Positions 8,398 to 17,299 of a stretch of 64,000 nucleotides of DNA are shown piece after piece. The DNA comes from an uncultured Aquimarina sp. (lineage in GTDB: Bacteria; Bacteroidota; Bacteroidia; Flavobacteriales; Flavobacteriaceae). The notes below the pieces were generated by a model. The model was not told the DNA's origin. It saw only the letters and a list, made by a program, of their open reading frames with translations, and ran no database searches. The stretch is from NCBI GenBank assembly GCA_947500505.1, contig CANMSL010000001.1, positions 186,001 to 250,000 of the forward strand, given 5' to 3'. The translations under genes were made by a program, and so were the position numbers. Position 1 is the stretch's first letter. Each line of letters opens with the position of its first letter.

Positions 8398-10164
8398 ATG
8401 GAAAATCAATCAATAGGTAAAAACCTTATTTATCAAAGAAAACTGAAAGGCTATTCCCAAGAAGAACTATCAGAAAAAACAGAAGTAACGATACGTACCA
8501 TTCAGCGTATTGAAAAGGGTGATGTCAATCCGCATCTTCAAACTATTAAACTACTTGCAGCTGCTTTAGGAATAAATGTAGACGACCTGCTTATACTGGA
8601 AAACCCGAAAGAGGAAAGCCTACAGAAAAAATGGTTGCTTTTAATGCACGGCACACCTTTATTAGGGTTTATAATTCCTTTTTGCAATGTATTATTTCCA
8701 TTATTTCTTTGGATTCATAAGAGAGAGGACAATACAATTTATGACAAACACGGTGTTCGTATTATAAATTTTCATATTACAGTTTTAATACTCTACATCT
8801 TTTCGCTTGTAGCTTTAATTACCATCGAAGGGTGGGGTTTTATACTTTTTATATCTGTTATTCCGGTGTTTGTTTTAATTGTTATCGCTAATATTATTCA
8901 CGCTGTCAAGTCTCACAAATGCTACTACCCCCTGGCGATACCTTTTTTAAGGTATAAAAAACAAAGTAGAGTCAAAGCTACAGTACTGCTTCCAATTCTT
9001 TTTGCGCTTTTGAGTTGTCAAACTTCAACAACAGAGATTATAGAACGCTTGGATGGTACCACGATTTCTAAGGACTCCCTAACCGATAAAATAGACCAAT
9101 TGATGATATATGCAAATGTTCACGGAATAGCAGTAACAGTATTTAATAAAAATGAACCTATATACAAAAAAACCTTTGGTTATAAAGACTTCCCCAATAA
9201 ACTTCCGCTTACCGATTCTACTAATATCTACGGTGCATCTTACAGCAAAGCAGTATTTAGTGTTCTTGTAATGGACTTGGTCGAGGATGGTGTTATTGAT
9301 TTGGATACACCACTTGAATCCTATTTGCCTAAAAAAATCTATGAATATGAACCTCAAACACGATGGCACGATGATTTTTCTGACCTAAGAATAGACAGTC
9401 TCTACCATAAGATTACGGCACGATTGTGTTTAGCTCATACCACAGGTTTTGCCAATTCTAGAGGAATGGAAAAAGACCATAAACTTAGAACCCATGGTGA
9501 GCCAGGCAAAAAATACAAGTATAGCGGTGAAGGCTTTATCTACTTACAAGTCGTATTGGAAAAATTGACAGGCAAAGGATTAGAACAACTGGCACAAGAG
9601 CGGGTTTTTGAACCTTTAGGGATGACAAACTCTTCGTATGAGTGGAAACCTCGTTTTGCAAATGACTTCGCTTATGGTCATAGAACTAATGGCGAGAAGC
9701 ACGAAAAAGATAAAGACAATGAACCCCGAAGTGGAAGCACCTTGGAAACCACAGCTTCAGATTATACTCTATTTTTAACTGCTGTCCTTCATGGAAAGCT
9801 TATTAGTGAAACGTCTTATAATGAACTTTTTAGTCCTCAAATTCGAATACAGTCTCTGACCCAATTCAATCCTGGAGGATCTATTGAAACAGATAAATAT
9901 GATAATATCAATCTAAGTTATGGATTGGGTTGGGGATACTTTGAGACACCCTATGGTAAAGGGGTTTTCAAGGAAGGACACGGAAATGGATTTCAGCACT
10001 ATTCCATTCTGTTCCCTGGAACAGGAAAAGGAATTATGCTAATGGTCAATAGCGATAACGGGGAAAGTATTTTCAAAGAATTACTTGAAGTCGCTCTAAA
10101 GGATATCTATACTCCTTGGGAATGGGAAAATTATATTCCGTATCAACAGAAGATAAATCAGTAA
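8398..10164 (+). CDS. HTH (XRE)-DUF4870-class C beta-lactamase-like fusion protein
   Basis: The 588-residue frame has three parts. Residues 7-62 are an XRE helix-turn-helix (YSQEELSEKTEVTIRTIQRI). Residues 75-180 form a DUF4870-type membrane block with about four hydrophobic segments. From about residue 195 a second signal-like stretch with a lipobox (LPILFALLSC) leads into a serine hydrolase with SYSK (SxxK nucleophile), YSGEG (Tyr motif) and GHGNG near the C-terminus. DUF4870 proteins with an N-terminal HTH occur in flavobacteria on their own. The attached lipoprotein-style beta-lactamase domain suggests a gene fusion placing a DNA-binding head inside and an enzyme outside. Alternatively two genes fused recently by stop loss. 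Confidence 0.8.
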   Translation: MENQSIGKNLIYQRKLKGYSQEELSEKTEVTIRTIQRIEKGDVNPHLQTIKLLAAALGINVDDLLILENPKEESLQKKWLLLMHGTPLLGFIIPFCNVLFPLFLWIHKREDNTIYDKHGVRIINFHITVLILYIFSLVALITIEGWGFILFISVIPVFVLIVIANIIHAVKSHKCYYPLAIPFLRYKKQSRVKATVLLPILFALLSCQTSTTEIIERLDGTTISKDSLTDKIDQLMIYANVHGIAVTVFNKNEPIYKKTFGYKDFPNKLPLTDSTNIYGASYSKAVFSVLVMDLVEDGVIDLDTPLESYLPKKIYEYEPQTRWHDDFSDLRIDSLYHKITARLCLAHTTGFANSRGMEKDHKLRTHGEPGKKYKYSGEGFIYLQVVLEKLTGKGLEQLAQERVFEPLGMTNSSYEWKPRFANDFAYGHRTNGEKHEKDKDNEPRSGSTLETTASDYTLFLTAVLHGKLISETSYNELFSPQIRIQSLTQFNPGGSIETDKYDNINLSYGLGWGYFETPYGKGVFKEGHGNGFQHYSILFPGTGKGIMLMVNSDNGESIFKELLEVALKDIYTPWEWENYIPYQQKINQ

Positions 10165-10185
10165 TTTTTATTCAACAGAAGAACG

Positions 10186-10351
10186 GTCAGGCGGGCTTGA
10201 TTCAAAATTTTAGCTCAGGACAAATTAGCCTTATCCGTGTATCGGCAAGGGTTAACGGATTGGAAAGCTGAAATTGGGGATTGCGTCCGAAACTTTGATA
10301 GCGAAGCTCTTTTCCTGAAATGCAAGGAATGGAATGTCCGGGAATGCTGAG
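10186..10351 (-). repeat. Diverged fifth copy of the structured intergenic repeat, inverted
   Basis: Read on the minus strand it contains GCTCAGCATTCC, GGAAAAGAGCTTCGCT, GCAATCCCCAATTTCAGC and CCGTTAACCCTTGCCGAT in the same order as the repeats of the mobilisable element (41622, 43389, 44809, 47267). The right-hand stem arm is degraded. Its orientation matches the other minus-strand relics between 3.1 and 8.2 kb, and it extends the dead element to about 10.35 kb. Confidence 0.75.
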
Positions 10352-10553
10352 CGAGATCGCGAAGACAGAACTTTTTTATTACAGAAAAGGTATTGATACC
10401 AATCAGTTTATTTTATTCAGTATTAAATGCAGTTAATTAAAAAGAATTACTATTTTTGCCACAGACGAATCAAAAGAAACTATTACCTACGGGAATTAGT
10501 TCACAAATCGTCAACATTAATGAAGATATTTGGCAGAAGTGCCGTAGCGACTG

Positions 10554-10735
10554 GGCTCGTTGAGCAAGGTTCGAGTCCCGTCCAGACCGCAAAATTGCAA
10601 AAGCTTCAACTAACATTGAGGCTTTTTTTTGCAATGAACAATGTTGTGTTGTCCCACGCCAGTTGTGTGGGTGGTTTAGTAGTAAACCAATGAGAAGCTT
10701 TTCCTTAAAACGGAGAGGCTTTTTTTAGTTTTATA
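10554..10735 (+). repeat. Left direct repeat: tRNA-3'-end-like sequence with hairpins and terminator
   Basis: AAGGTTCGAGTCCCGTCC followed by AGACC (10566-10588) looks like the T-loop and acceptor end of a tRNA, although no matching 5' half is present. It is followed from 10639 by GTTGTCCCACGCCAG, a GGTTTAGTAGTAAACC hairpin and a GC-stem/T-tract terminator near 10695-10727. The same series recurs at 17300-17453. The two copies flank the islet between them, as attL/attR sites do. Confidence 0.6.
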
Positions 10736-10874
10736 AAGAGGGCGAATTCTAAATTCCTTCTATTTCCTGGGATCAAGATCATTTCCTGATTTATGGTATA
10801 TGAAATGTCTTAGATTTTTGATATTTTATGTCGCATATTTGTGACATTTCAAAAAAACATTAACTTAGCCTTCT

Positions 10875-11431
10875 ATGCTTTCAGAGACCAAAAACCGCAT
10901 TATCCAATCTGCCATTGAAGTTTTTAATAAGGACTTTTCTGCACCGTTGCAAAAAGTAGCAGACAATGCAAATATCACAAGACGAACCTTGCATCGCTAT
11001 TTTACGATAGAGAAGAACTGGTTGCAACTTGCGAGCGAGAAATGGAAGTAAGTTGCAAGAAAGCAATGATAACTGCCATTGAAAGTTCTAACGAGCCATT
11101 GATTCAACTGGAAAATATGCTGTACGCTGGCATCGATTGTGGCGCAAAGTATTCATTTTTTCACAAGCTTCATCAACAAGATGGTCATAATCACAATAAA
11201 AAAAATAAGGATTGTGCTGACTATGATTTCATATATAACAGTTTTACAAACATCGTCAAAGAGTTGCAGAAATGCGATATAATTAATAAACAAATGACAG
11301 TTCAGTGGATTCAAAATTTACACGCTGGAATCATTAATAGTACAGTAAATACTGGCAGTACTAACGAATCATCAAAATCGAGTATCAAAAATTTTGCGTG
11401 GAATTCATTCATAAAAGGAATCGCGCCTTAA
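10875..11431 (+). pseudogene. Frameshifted TetR-family regulator
   Basis: The first frame reads MLSETKNRIIQSAIEVFNKD and ITRRTLHRYF, a TetR DNA-binding domain. After about 11007 the natural continuation (DREELVATCEREMEVSCKKA) is in another frame, open to the TAA at 11431, ending NFAWNSFIKGIAP. Loss of one base near 11007 explains this. Without the shift the protein would have about 185 residues, the usual TetR length. A promoter-like stretch lies upstream (10790-10870). It is the first of four broken genes in this islet. Confidence 0.75.
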
Positions 11432-11480
11432 AAAAATTTAAACCTAGATGTCTCAATTTTGAGACATATTTTTGAAAATC

Positions 11481-11682
11481 ATGATTGAAACGATTGAAAA
11501 CTTGGAAGAAAACATAAAAAGCTGTTCCATAAATCCAATGGATCTAAAACACTTAAAAATAGAAGCCCTAAATTCTAAATATACTGTGGCTCTTACTGAT
11601 TTTAATGGCCGTGGTATTCTAAAAAGGCTACGGTGATTCTATTAAAGAAGCTATTAATGATTTACACCATAGCTTGATCTAA
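11481..11682 (+). pseudogene. Frameshifted small conserved-looking ORF
   Basis: The frame starts MIETIENLEENIKSC and reaches VALTDFNGRGILK, then runs into an early stop. A shift near 11620 restores GYGDSIKEAINDLHHSLI with a stop at 11680-11682. The unbroken product would be about 66 residues. I do not recognise a domain. The acidic-amphipathic composition and DSIKEAINDLHHSL ending suggest a small cytoplasmic protein. It lies between the broken TetR and the broken reductase. Confidence 0.4.
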
Positions 11683-11785
11683 GAACGCTAAGGGAAACCG
11701 AAGAAAATTTATAAAACAAAGTTTATTGGCGTCAGTGGTAGTTATGCTACCCTTGCCGTTATCTGCTTTTAAAAAATTAGATATT

Positions 11786-12699
11786 ATGGCAAAAGAAACA
11801 AAATTCGATGTGCTGATTATAGGTGGTAGTTATGCAAGTCTTTCTGCAGCAATGGCTTTAGGAAGGTCACTTAGAAACGTCCTTATCATCGATGCGGGAA
11901 GTCCTTGCAATGAGCAAACCCCAACTTCATTACACAAGATGGTGCGACCCCAGTATCTATTTCAGCAAAAGCAAAAGAACAGGTTTTGAAATATCCAACA
12001 GTACAATTTTTAAAGGATTTTGCCGTACAAGGAAAGAAAACGAAAGATGGTTTTGAAATTACAACGCAATCTGGTCAATCCTTTCAGGGTCGAAAACTTG
12101 TTTTCGCGACTGGTATAAAAGATATTCTACCCAAAATAGATGGCTTTGCAGAATGCTGGGGAATCACAGTTGTGCATTGCCCCTATTGTCATGGCTATGA
12201 AGTAAGAAAGATAACAACTGGCATTCTAGCAAATGGGGACGGTGCTTTTGAAACAGCAAAACTAATTTCAAACTGGACGGACGAGCTATCCATTTACACC
12301 AATGGAAAATCCGAACTGAATAAAGACCAGGTGAATGAACTCAGCAAAAACAATATTGTCGTGATTGAAAAGCCTATCGCTTCTATTGGGCAAGAAAGAG
12401 GCCATATTGAAAAACTAAAGTTCAGTGATGGTACTGCGGAAACCCTAAAGGTACTTTATGCACGTGTCCCTTTTGAGCAGCATTCGGTTATACCTTCGAC
12501 ATTAGGGTGTCAACTCAATGAACAAGGGTATATCGAAGTCGATATGTTTCAAAAAACATCGGTTCCAGGTGTGTTTGCCTGTGGTGACAATACCACATTT
12601 ATGAGGTCTGTTGCACAAGCCGTGTATGCTGGTGGTGTATCAGGTAGTGGTGCCAATATGGAAATGATACAGGAAGATTGGGTAGGCGAATACTATTAG
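11786..12699 (+). pseudogene. Frameshifted NAD(P)/FAD-dependent thioredoxin-reductase-like oxidoreductase
   Basis: From ATG 11786 the frame gives MAKETKFDVLIIGGSYASLS (FAD-binding Rossmann motif) up to NEQTP. The continuation NFITQDGATPVSISAKAKEQ is in a second frame that stays open to 12699, so a short deletion near 11920 caused a shift. The second part contains ATGIKDILP, HCPYCHGYE (a CxxC pair as in this reductase group), a second nucleotide-binding stretch and VPGVFACGDNTT (C-terminal FAD motif). Intact relatives are about 300-residue single-chain reductases. Two separate genes are unlikely because the first half has no interface or redox site of its own. Confidence 0.8.
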
Positions 12700-12728
12700 A
12701 ATGAATAGTTTTAAGTACCGGTGACCGA

Positions 12729-12766
12729 TTTTAAATCTGTTTTATCAATGCTTTTTAAATCTGTTT
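12729..12766. promoter_or_regulatory. Tandem 14-bp direct repeat upstream of AraC gene
   Basis: TTTTAAATCTGTTT occurs at 12729-12742 and again at 12753-12766, a 24-bp period, about 43-80 bp before the AraC start at 12809. AraC proteins commonly bind tandem repeats about two helical turns apart, so these are candidate operators. Binding is inferred. Confidence 0.4.
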
Positions 12767-12808
12767 GAAATATAAAAGTGACAATCCCTAATTTTGTAAA
12801 AAATAGTT

Positions 12809-13705
12809 GTGGAAAATCTGACCGAATTTTATAAATACAAAGGATTGGCAACGGACAGGTTTCAGCCTTCCGGAATCGGGCATTTTAATGTTTTTGATAT
12901 CGCACAAAGTTTGAGCCCAAGTGCCAGACCCATTAGTTACATAAGAAGAGACTTCTATAAAATTACGTTGATACGTGGCAAGCACACCTTTCATTATGCC
13001 GATAGAAGTATTGAAACTAATGGAAGTACATTGATGTTCTTTAACCCACAAGTTCCTTATTCCTTTGTGCAAGGTATCGGGAAATGCACAGGAAATTTTT
13101 TGATTTTTAAGGAGCAATTTCTTTTGAATTCCATCCACGAAAGTCCTTCAAACCTACCTGTTTTCAGCATTGACGGGTATCCCAATTTTGAATTGACAAG
13201 AGAACAGGATAACTACATCAGTCAGATTTTTGAGCAAATTACATCAGAAATAGACTCTACATACCACTATAAGTATGAAGTTATAAAAAGTAAAGTTTCT
13301 GATATCATCCACTACGCACTCAAATTACAACCTACCAGAATAAGAGCCTCTAAATTGGACGCGAACACACGAATAACAATTATCTTTAAAGAAACCTTAG
13401 AGCGTCAGTTTCCAGTGGAATCGACAAATTATTGCATCAATGAAAAAACACCAAGGGACTTTGCAGATAAGCTTTCAATTCATGTGAATTCTTTAAATCG
13501 GGCAGTTAAAAAAACAACAGGTAAAACTACGTCACAACTCATTGCCGAACGCATTGTTTCTGAAGCTCATATTTTGCTTCGTCTTACCGATTGGTCAATT
13601 TCCGAGATTGCCTATTCATTAGGCTTTGATGAACCTGCCCATTTTACTACATTTTTTAAGAAGCAAACAGCAACAACGCCTACATCTATTCGTCAAGCGG
13701 TTTAA
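12809..13705 (+). CDS. AraC-family transcriptional regulator
   Basis: A 298-residue protein with a GTG start at 12809. The N-terminal half is a cupin-like sensor (YKITLIRGKHTFHYADR, TLMFFNPQVPYSF). Two C-terminal HTH units carry DFADKLSIHVNSLNRAVKKT and ISEIAYSLGFDEPAHFTTFF, then PTSIRQ. This sensor type with MFFNPQVPY is common in Bacteroidota regulators located next to oxidoreductases. The SDR at 13923 lies downstream on the same strand and is the likely target. Confidence 0.85.
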   Translation: MENLTEFYKYKGLATDRFQPSGIGHFNVFDIAQSLSPSARPISYIRRDFYKITLIRGKHTFHYADRSIETNGSTLMFFNPQVPYSFVQGIGKCTGNFLIFKEQFLLNSIHESPSNLPVFSIDGYPNFELTREQDNYISQIFEQITSEIDSTYHYKYEVIKSKVSDIIHYALKLQPTRIRASKLDANTRITIIFKETLERQFPVESTNYCINEKTPRDFADKLSIHVNSLNRAVKKTTGKTTSQLIAERIVSEAHILLRLTDWSISEIAYSLGFDEPAHFTTFFKKQTATTPTSIRQAV

Positions 13706-13922
13706 GTCATAGGGTATTAATTAAACTTTACCTCAATGCTCTCCCGCTAGCTCTGAAACTCTCCAAGTTCGCTTTCGGGAAAGCCTAAAATTCTCAACAC
13801 TGTTTGAATTGTATAAATGTTGGTTTGATTAGCATACGAGAAAGGTCGCTTGGCAACTGTAATTTTGTTAAGACAAAAAATATTAACCTGCTTGTCGGAA
13901 GACAGGTCTTAAACAAATTAGT

Positions 13923-14774
13923 ATGAGTAAAGTATGGTTCATTACAGGTGCATCAAAAGGATTAGGCTTAAACTTGGTAGATAAATTACTGAAATCTGGA
14001 CATAAAGTTGCGGCAACTTCAAGAAATAAAAAGCAGCTAATCAAAAAAGTTTCTGAAAAGAGCGATGATTTTTTACCGTTGGCAATGGACTTAACCAATG
14101 AAAAAGATGTAAAAAACACCATTGAAAAAGTATTAAGTTATTTCGGGAAAATAGACGTCGTAGTCAATAATGCCGGCTATGGATTGGGCGGTGCCATTGA
14201 AGAGCTGCAACAGGAAGAAATACATCAGAATTTCGATGTAAATGTTTACGGTTCCCTACACGTAATCAGGAATATACTGCCTAGTATGCGAGAAAGGAGT
14301 TCTGGACATATAATGAACATCGCATCCATAGGTGGGTTCGTTGCGAACTTCCCCGGATATGGTATTTATTGCGCAACAAAATTTGCGGTACAGGGCTTCA
14401 GCGAAGCTTTAGAGACCGAAGTGAAGCCACTAGGTATTAATGTGACCTGTGTTTCCCCAGGATATTTTAGAACGGAATTCCTCAGTAGCGATTCTATGCA
14501 AACGAGCAAGCGTACAATAGACGTCTATGAATCTGCAAGAGAAACTGTTAGAATGCACGCCCAAGATATTCACGGTAATCAAGCTGGCGACCCAGCAAAG
14601 GCAGCCGATGTATTTATAAAACTTTCAAAAATGGATAATCCACCGACGCATCTCTATCTAGGTAGTGACGCTTATGAGTTTGTAAATCAAAAAATAACTA
14701 ATCTTCAGGAAATGATGGAAGCCCATAAATCGCTTGGTGTTTCTACGGATTTTGAAAGTGTAAATGCTTCATAA
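13923..14774 (+). CDS. SDR-family NAD(P)-dependent oxidoreductase
   Basis: A 283-residue classical short-chain dehydrogenase: TGASKGLG cofactor motif near residue 8, NNAGYG near residue 89, catalytic Ser in the region NIASIGG and YCATK active-site Tyr/Lys near residue 155, then PGYFRTEF. The long C-terminal tail is typical of the SDR group annotated as oxidoreductase/short-chain dehydrogenase of unknown substrate. It is related to the SDR at 59561-60409. It heads a run with the two lipoprotein genes downstream. Confidence 0.85.
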   Translation: MSKVWFITGASKGLGLNLVDKLLKSGHKVAATSRNKKQLIKKVSEKSDDFLPLAMDLTNEKDVKNTIEKVLSYFGKIDVVVNNAGYGLGGAIEELQQEEIHQNFDVNVYGSLHVIRNILPSMRERSSGHIMNIASIGGFVANFPGYGIYCATKFAVQGFSEALETEVKPLGINVTCVSPGYFRTEFLSSDSMQTSKRTIDVYESARETVRMHAQDIHGNQAGDPAKAADVFIKLSKMDNPPTHLYLGSDAYEFVNQKITNLQEMMEAHKSLGVSTDFESVNAS

Positions 14775-14812
14775 TCATATTCTGATTTGAAGAAAATCCA
14801 AAATGAATTAAA

Positions 14813-15174
14813 ATGAACTTAAACATTATTATGATTCTGGGTCTTTTAATAATAATGGCTTCTTATACTGGATGTAAAAGCCAAGGTGAAAAAGCAGTAA
14901 ATAATGTAACAATGGAAACCAAGAAAACTATAGAAGAAACAAAGGAATACATAGGAATGTGGGTAACGGAAGATAATCACGTACGCCATAACTTATTACC
15001 AAATGGACGCTATGATGAAGCTCGTGGGAATACAGAAAGTGCCTACCAAGGTAAATACTGGATTAAGGGAAATCATATCGAATATAAAGACGATACCGGC
15101 TTCACTGCAGATGGCGATTTAAGGACGGTATACTATACCACGGTGGAATAATTTTATATAAAAAAGAAGATTGA
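14813..15174 (+). pseudogene. Atu4866-like lipoprotein, frameshifted near its end
   Basis: A lipoprotein signal (MASYTGC) precedes GMWVTEDNHVRHNLLPNGRY and SAYQGKYWIKGNHIEY, then DDTGFTADGDL, the core of the small Atu4866 family. The current frame runs on as RTVYYTTVE and stops at 15151. Shifting by one base near 15122 gives DGILYHGGIILYKKED with a TGA at 15172-15174, which overlaps the next ATG as TGATG. That neat overlap supports a recent single-base loss. The family has a small beta-barrel-like fold and no known enzyme activity. Confidence 0.7.
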
Positions 15175-15674
15175 TGAAAACAAAAGGAATCATACTAATA
15201 ATGGTATTGGCTTTCTTTTCTTGCAAGCAAAGAAGTGAAAATAACATTGATAAAACGAACGAAAGTACAGTAGCAGCAAAACAAACATCAAGAAATTACA
15301 ACATTGTTCAAAAGGTGGTCGAGGATTGGATTTCGGGTGAAGGCAGCTTCTTTGACTTACTGGATGAAGATATGGTTTGGCGAGTTACGGGCAATACACC
15401 CTATTCTGGCGTTTATAGAGGCAAAAAGGAATTTATGGATAAAGCCGTTGTGCCCATTAATGATTTCCTTTCCACGAGCCTAGAGCCTGAACTTATAGAT
15501 ATCAATGCGTCCGAGGACATTTTGTGGTTCCAATGGAAAGGTAAAGCGAAGGCTGTTGATGGTGATGAGTATATCAATGAATATGCTTGGAAATTGAAGT
15601 TTGACAATAGCGGTAAAATCGTTCAGGTCGATGCCTTTCTCGACACTTATACTTTAGCAAAATTGGTGGAATAA
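15174..15674 (+). CDS. SnoaL-like (ketosteroid-isomerase-type) lipoprotein
   Basis: A 166-residue protein from ATG 15174, with a lipobox (LAFFSC) and an NTF2/SnoaL fold: VVEDWISGEGSFFDLLDEDM, WRVTGNTPYSGVYRGKKEF, WFQWKGKAKAVDGDEYINEY, WKLKFDNSGKIVQVDAFLDT. The WRVTGNTPYSG stretch is typical of SnoaL proteins that accompany SDRs. It was translationally coupled to the Atu4866-like gene before the frameshift there. Substrate is unknown. Confidence 0.75.
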   Translation: MKTKGIILIMVLAFFSCKQRSENNIDKTNESTVAAKQTSRNYNIVQKVVEDWISGEGSFFDLLDEDMVWRVTGNTPYSGVYRGKKEFMDKAVVPINDFLSTSLEPELIDINASEDILWFQWKGKAKAVDGDEYINEYAWKLKFDNSGKIVQVDAFLDTYTLAKLVE

Positions 15675-15729
15675 GAATAACCTATCAAATATTACAATAT
15701 TGACTTTCAGTATATTGAAAACAATACTT

Positions 15730-16521
15730 TTACTTTGCTATTTCTGTAAAAAGCTTTTCTAGTAAAGTATTTAGTTTCTTGGGGTTTTCCAACATTGGAT
15801 AGTGACAAGTTCCTCCCATAGTATGCAATTCATAATTATCGCCAAGATATTTTTTAAGACTCTCTTCATTAGTGGGCAAATAATGCACATGAATGGAATA
15901 TAATTTGAGTTCTAATTCTTTTAAAAGTTCCGCTTCTCGTTTTGCGTAGCTAAAACCGTATTGTAATAAAGGAATACCAACTTTAGCATCCATTTTTTTG
16001 TAATCCGTCAGTAATCTGAAAACAATATTGGGATCGGTTGCTTCTGTCAACAATGCTTGTTTTGCAAATTGCTGACAAGTTTGCTCAAAGTCAGCATTCA
16101 ATTCTTGCCCCAATTGGTTAACAACCTCTTTCGGTAATTCCATTCCTACATTCTTCATATGATCCACTTCAACCAAACCAATAATACGAGTATCACCCAC
16201 TGTAACCGTCTCTAACATCACGTCAGAACCAAAAGAGTGTCCTATTATGATCACATTTTTTAATTCCAATTTCTGAATGAATTTGCTAATGTCCTTACCT
16301 AATCTAGGACCCGTCCAATCCATTTTATTATGAGTAGATTTTCCGTGCCCTGGCAAATCAACTGCTATAACCCGATACTTTTTCGAGAAATGGGACAATT
16401 GGCTGGTCCAATACTCTTTATTAATAAGAGCTCCGTGAATAAAAAGAAGTGTACTATTTCCTTTTTCATTGTCGAGATAAGCTAAGTTCTCACTGTTGAT
16501 ATTAATTTCTTTATTTTTCAT
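15730..16521 (-). CDS. Alpha/beta hydrolase, probably secreted
   Basis: From ATG 16521 there are 263 residues with LLFIHGALINKEYW (oxyanion region), DLPGHGKST, GHSFGS (Ser nucleophile) and a C-terminal GGTCHYPMLENP (His). The frame remains open upstream and encodes a clear signal peptide (FILLPLLLLSTSPLISNAQT) before that ATG, but its only plausible start is an ATT at 16611-16609 lying inside the operator. Either a rare start is used, the signal peptide start has been lost, or the cytoplasmic form is the product. A TetR operator overlaps its promoter; the TetR gene lies upstream on the same strand. Confidence 0.75.
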   Translation of the reverse strand: MKNKEININSENLAYLDNEKGNSTLLFIHGALINKEYWTSQLSHFSKKYRVIAVDLPGHGKSTHNKMDWTGPRLGKDISKFIQKLELKNVIIIGHSFGSDVMLETVTVGDTRIIGLVEVDHMKNVGMELPKEVVNQLGQELNADFEQTCQQFAKQALLTEATDPNIVFRLLTDYKKMDAKVGIPLLQYGFSYAKREAELLKELELKLYSIHVHYLPTNEESLKKYLGDNYELHTMGGTCHYPMLENPKKLNTLLEKLFTEIAK

Positions 16522-16608
16522 AGTTTGTGCATTTGATATTAAAGGACTTGTTGATAGTAAGAGTAATGGTAATAGTATAAAAACTATATATCCTCTCTTA
16601 TAAACATT

Positions 16609-16626
16609 AATGAATATTTATTCATT
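16609..16626. promoter_or_regulatory. TetR-type operator before the hydrolase
   Basis: AATGAATA-TT-TATTCATT is a perfect 8-bp inverted repeat between the TetR and hydrolase genes. Its core ATGAATA-N2-TATTCAT is identical to the site upstream of the TetR gene (17222-17245), so one repressor probably controls both. Confidence 0.65.
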
Positions 16627-16641
16627 GATCAATAAATTTTT

Positions 16642-17214
16642 TTAATTTTTTATTGCATTCCAGCATAGAGAAAAAGATTCATCAATGGATTTTTCGCTTA
16701 AATATCCATTACGATCGTTCACGATATGCACAGAAAAGTTTCTCACAAAACCTATGATAAGTGAAATTAACACATCATTATTGACATCTTTAATCAAATT
16801 CTCCGATTTCCCCTGCTCAAGAATTTGTTTTAAATAGTTCTTAAATCCGATATCTATTTTTTTATTAGAATTTGAGATATAAGGTGATATTATGAATTGT
16901 TCCATAAAAACAATTCTCAAATTATTATCAACCAGCTGTTCTAAGGCAATTTTCCACATTTTATACAGCTGAATGTTGATCGCCAGATGACTTATTTCAT
17001 TGATGATAGCTGGGGCACTTTCTTTTTGCAACTTAAAATAGAGTGCATTCAATAACTCTTCCTTATTTTTGAAATAAATATAAAGTGTACCCGTGGCTAT
17101 GGATGCTTCTTTAGCGATAGCAGACATTTTTAAACCCGAAATACCTACTTTTCCTGTAAGCCGAAGGGTAGCATCAAAAATTTGATTTAGACGTTCTTTT
17201 TTAGAATCAGACAT
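16642..17214 (-). CDS. TetR-family transcriptional repressor
   Basis: A 190-residue protein: N-terminal HTH (IFDATLRLTGKVGISGLKMS then SIATGTLYIYFKNKEELLNA) and a helical ligand domain ending FSLCWNAIKN. Its length is standard for the family. Matching palindromes upstream of this gene and of the adjacent hydrolase indicate autoregulation and control of the hydrolase. The ligand is unknown, but a hydrolase substrate is plausible. Confidence 0.85.
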   Translation of the reverse strand: MSDSKKERLNQIFDATLRLTGKVGISGLKMSAIAKEASIATGTLYIYFKNKEELLNALYFKLQKESAPAIINEISHLAINIQLYKMWKIALEQLVDNNLRIVFMEQFIISPYISNSNKKIDIGFKNYLKQILEQGKSENLIKDVNNDVLISLIIGFVRNFSVHIVNDRNGYLSEKSIDESFSLCWNAIKN

Positions 17215-17221
17215 ATAACAA

Positions 17222-17245
17222 AATTATGAATAAATATTCATAATT
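17222..17245. promoter_or_regulatory. TetR autoregulatory operator
   Basis: A perfect 11-bp inverted repeat (left arm AATTATGAATA, right arm TATTCATAATT, 2-bp spacer) 8 bp before the TetR ATG. It shares its core with the operator at 16609-16626. Confidence 0.7.
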
Positions 17246-17299
17246 CTAAATTCTATGTTTTTTTTATCTGAAGTGCAATGCAGAGAATTATCTTTTCAA

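Noticed and set aside
10427..10693. Plus-strand 88-codon frame
   Set aside because: It runs through the tRNA-3'-end-like repeat and its hairpins, and its sequence is explained by that non-coding repeat.
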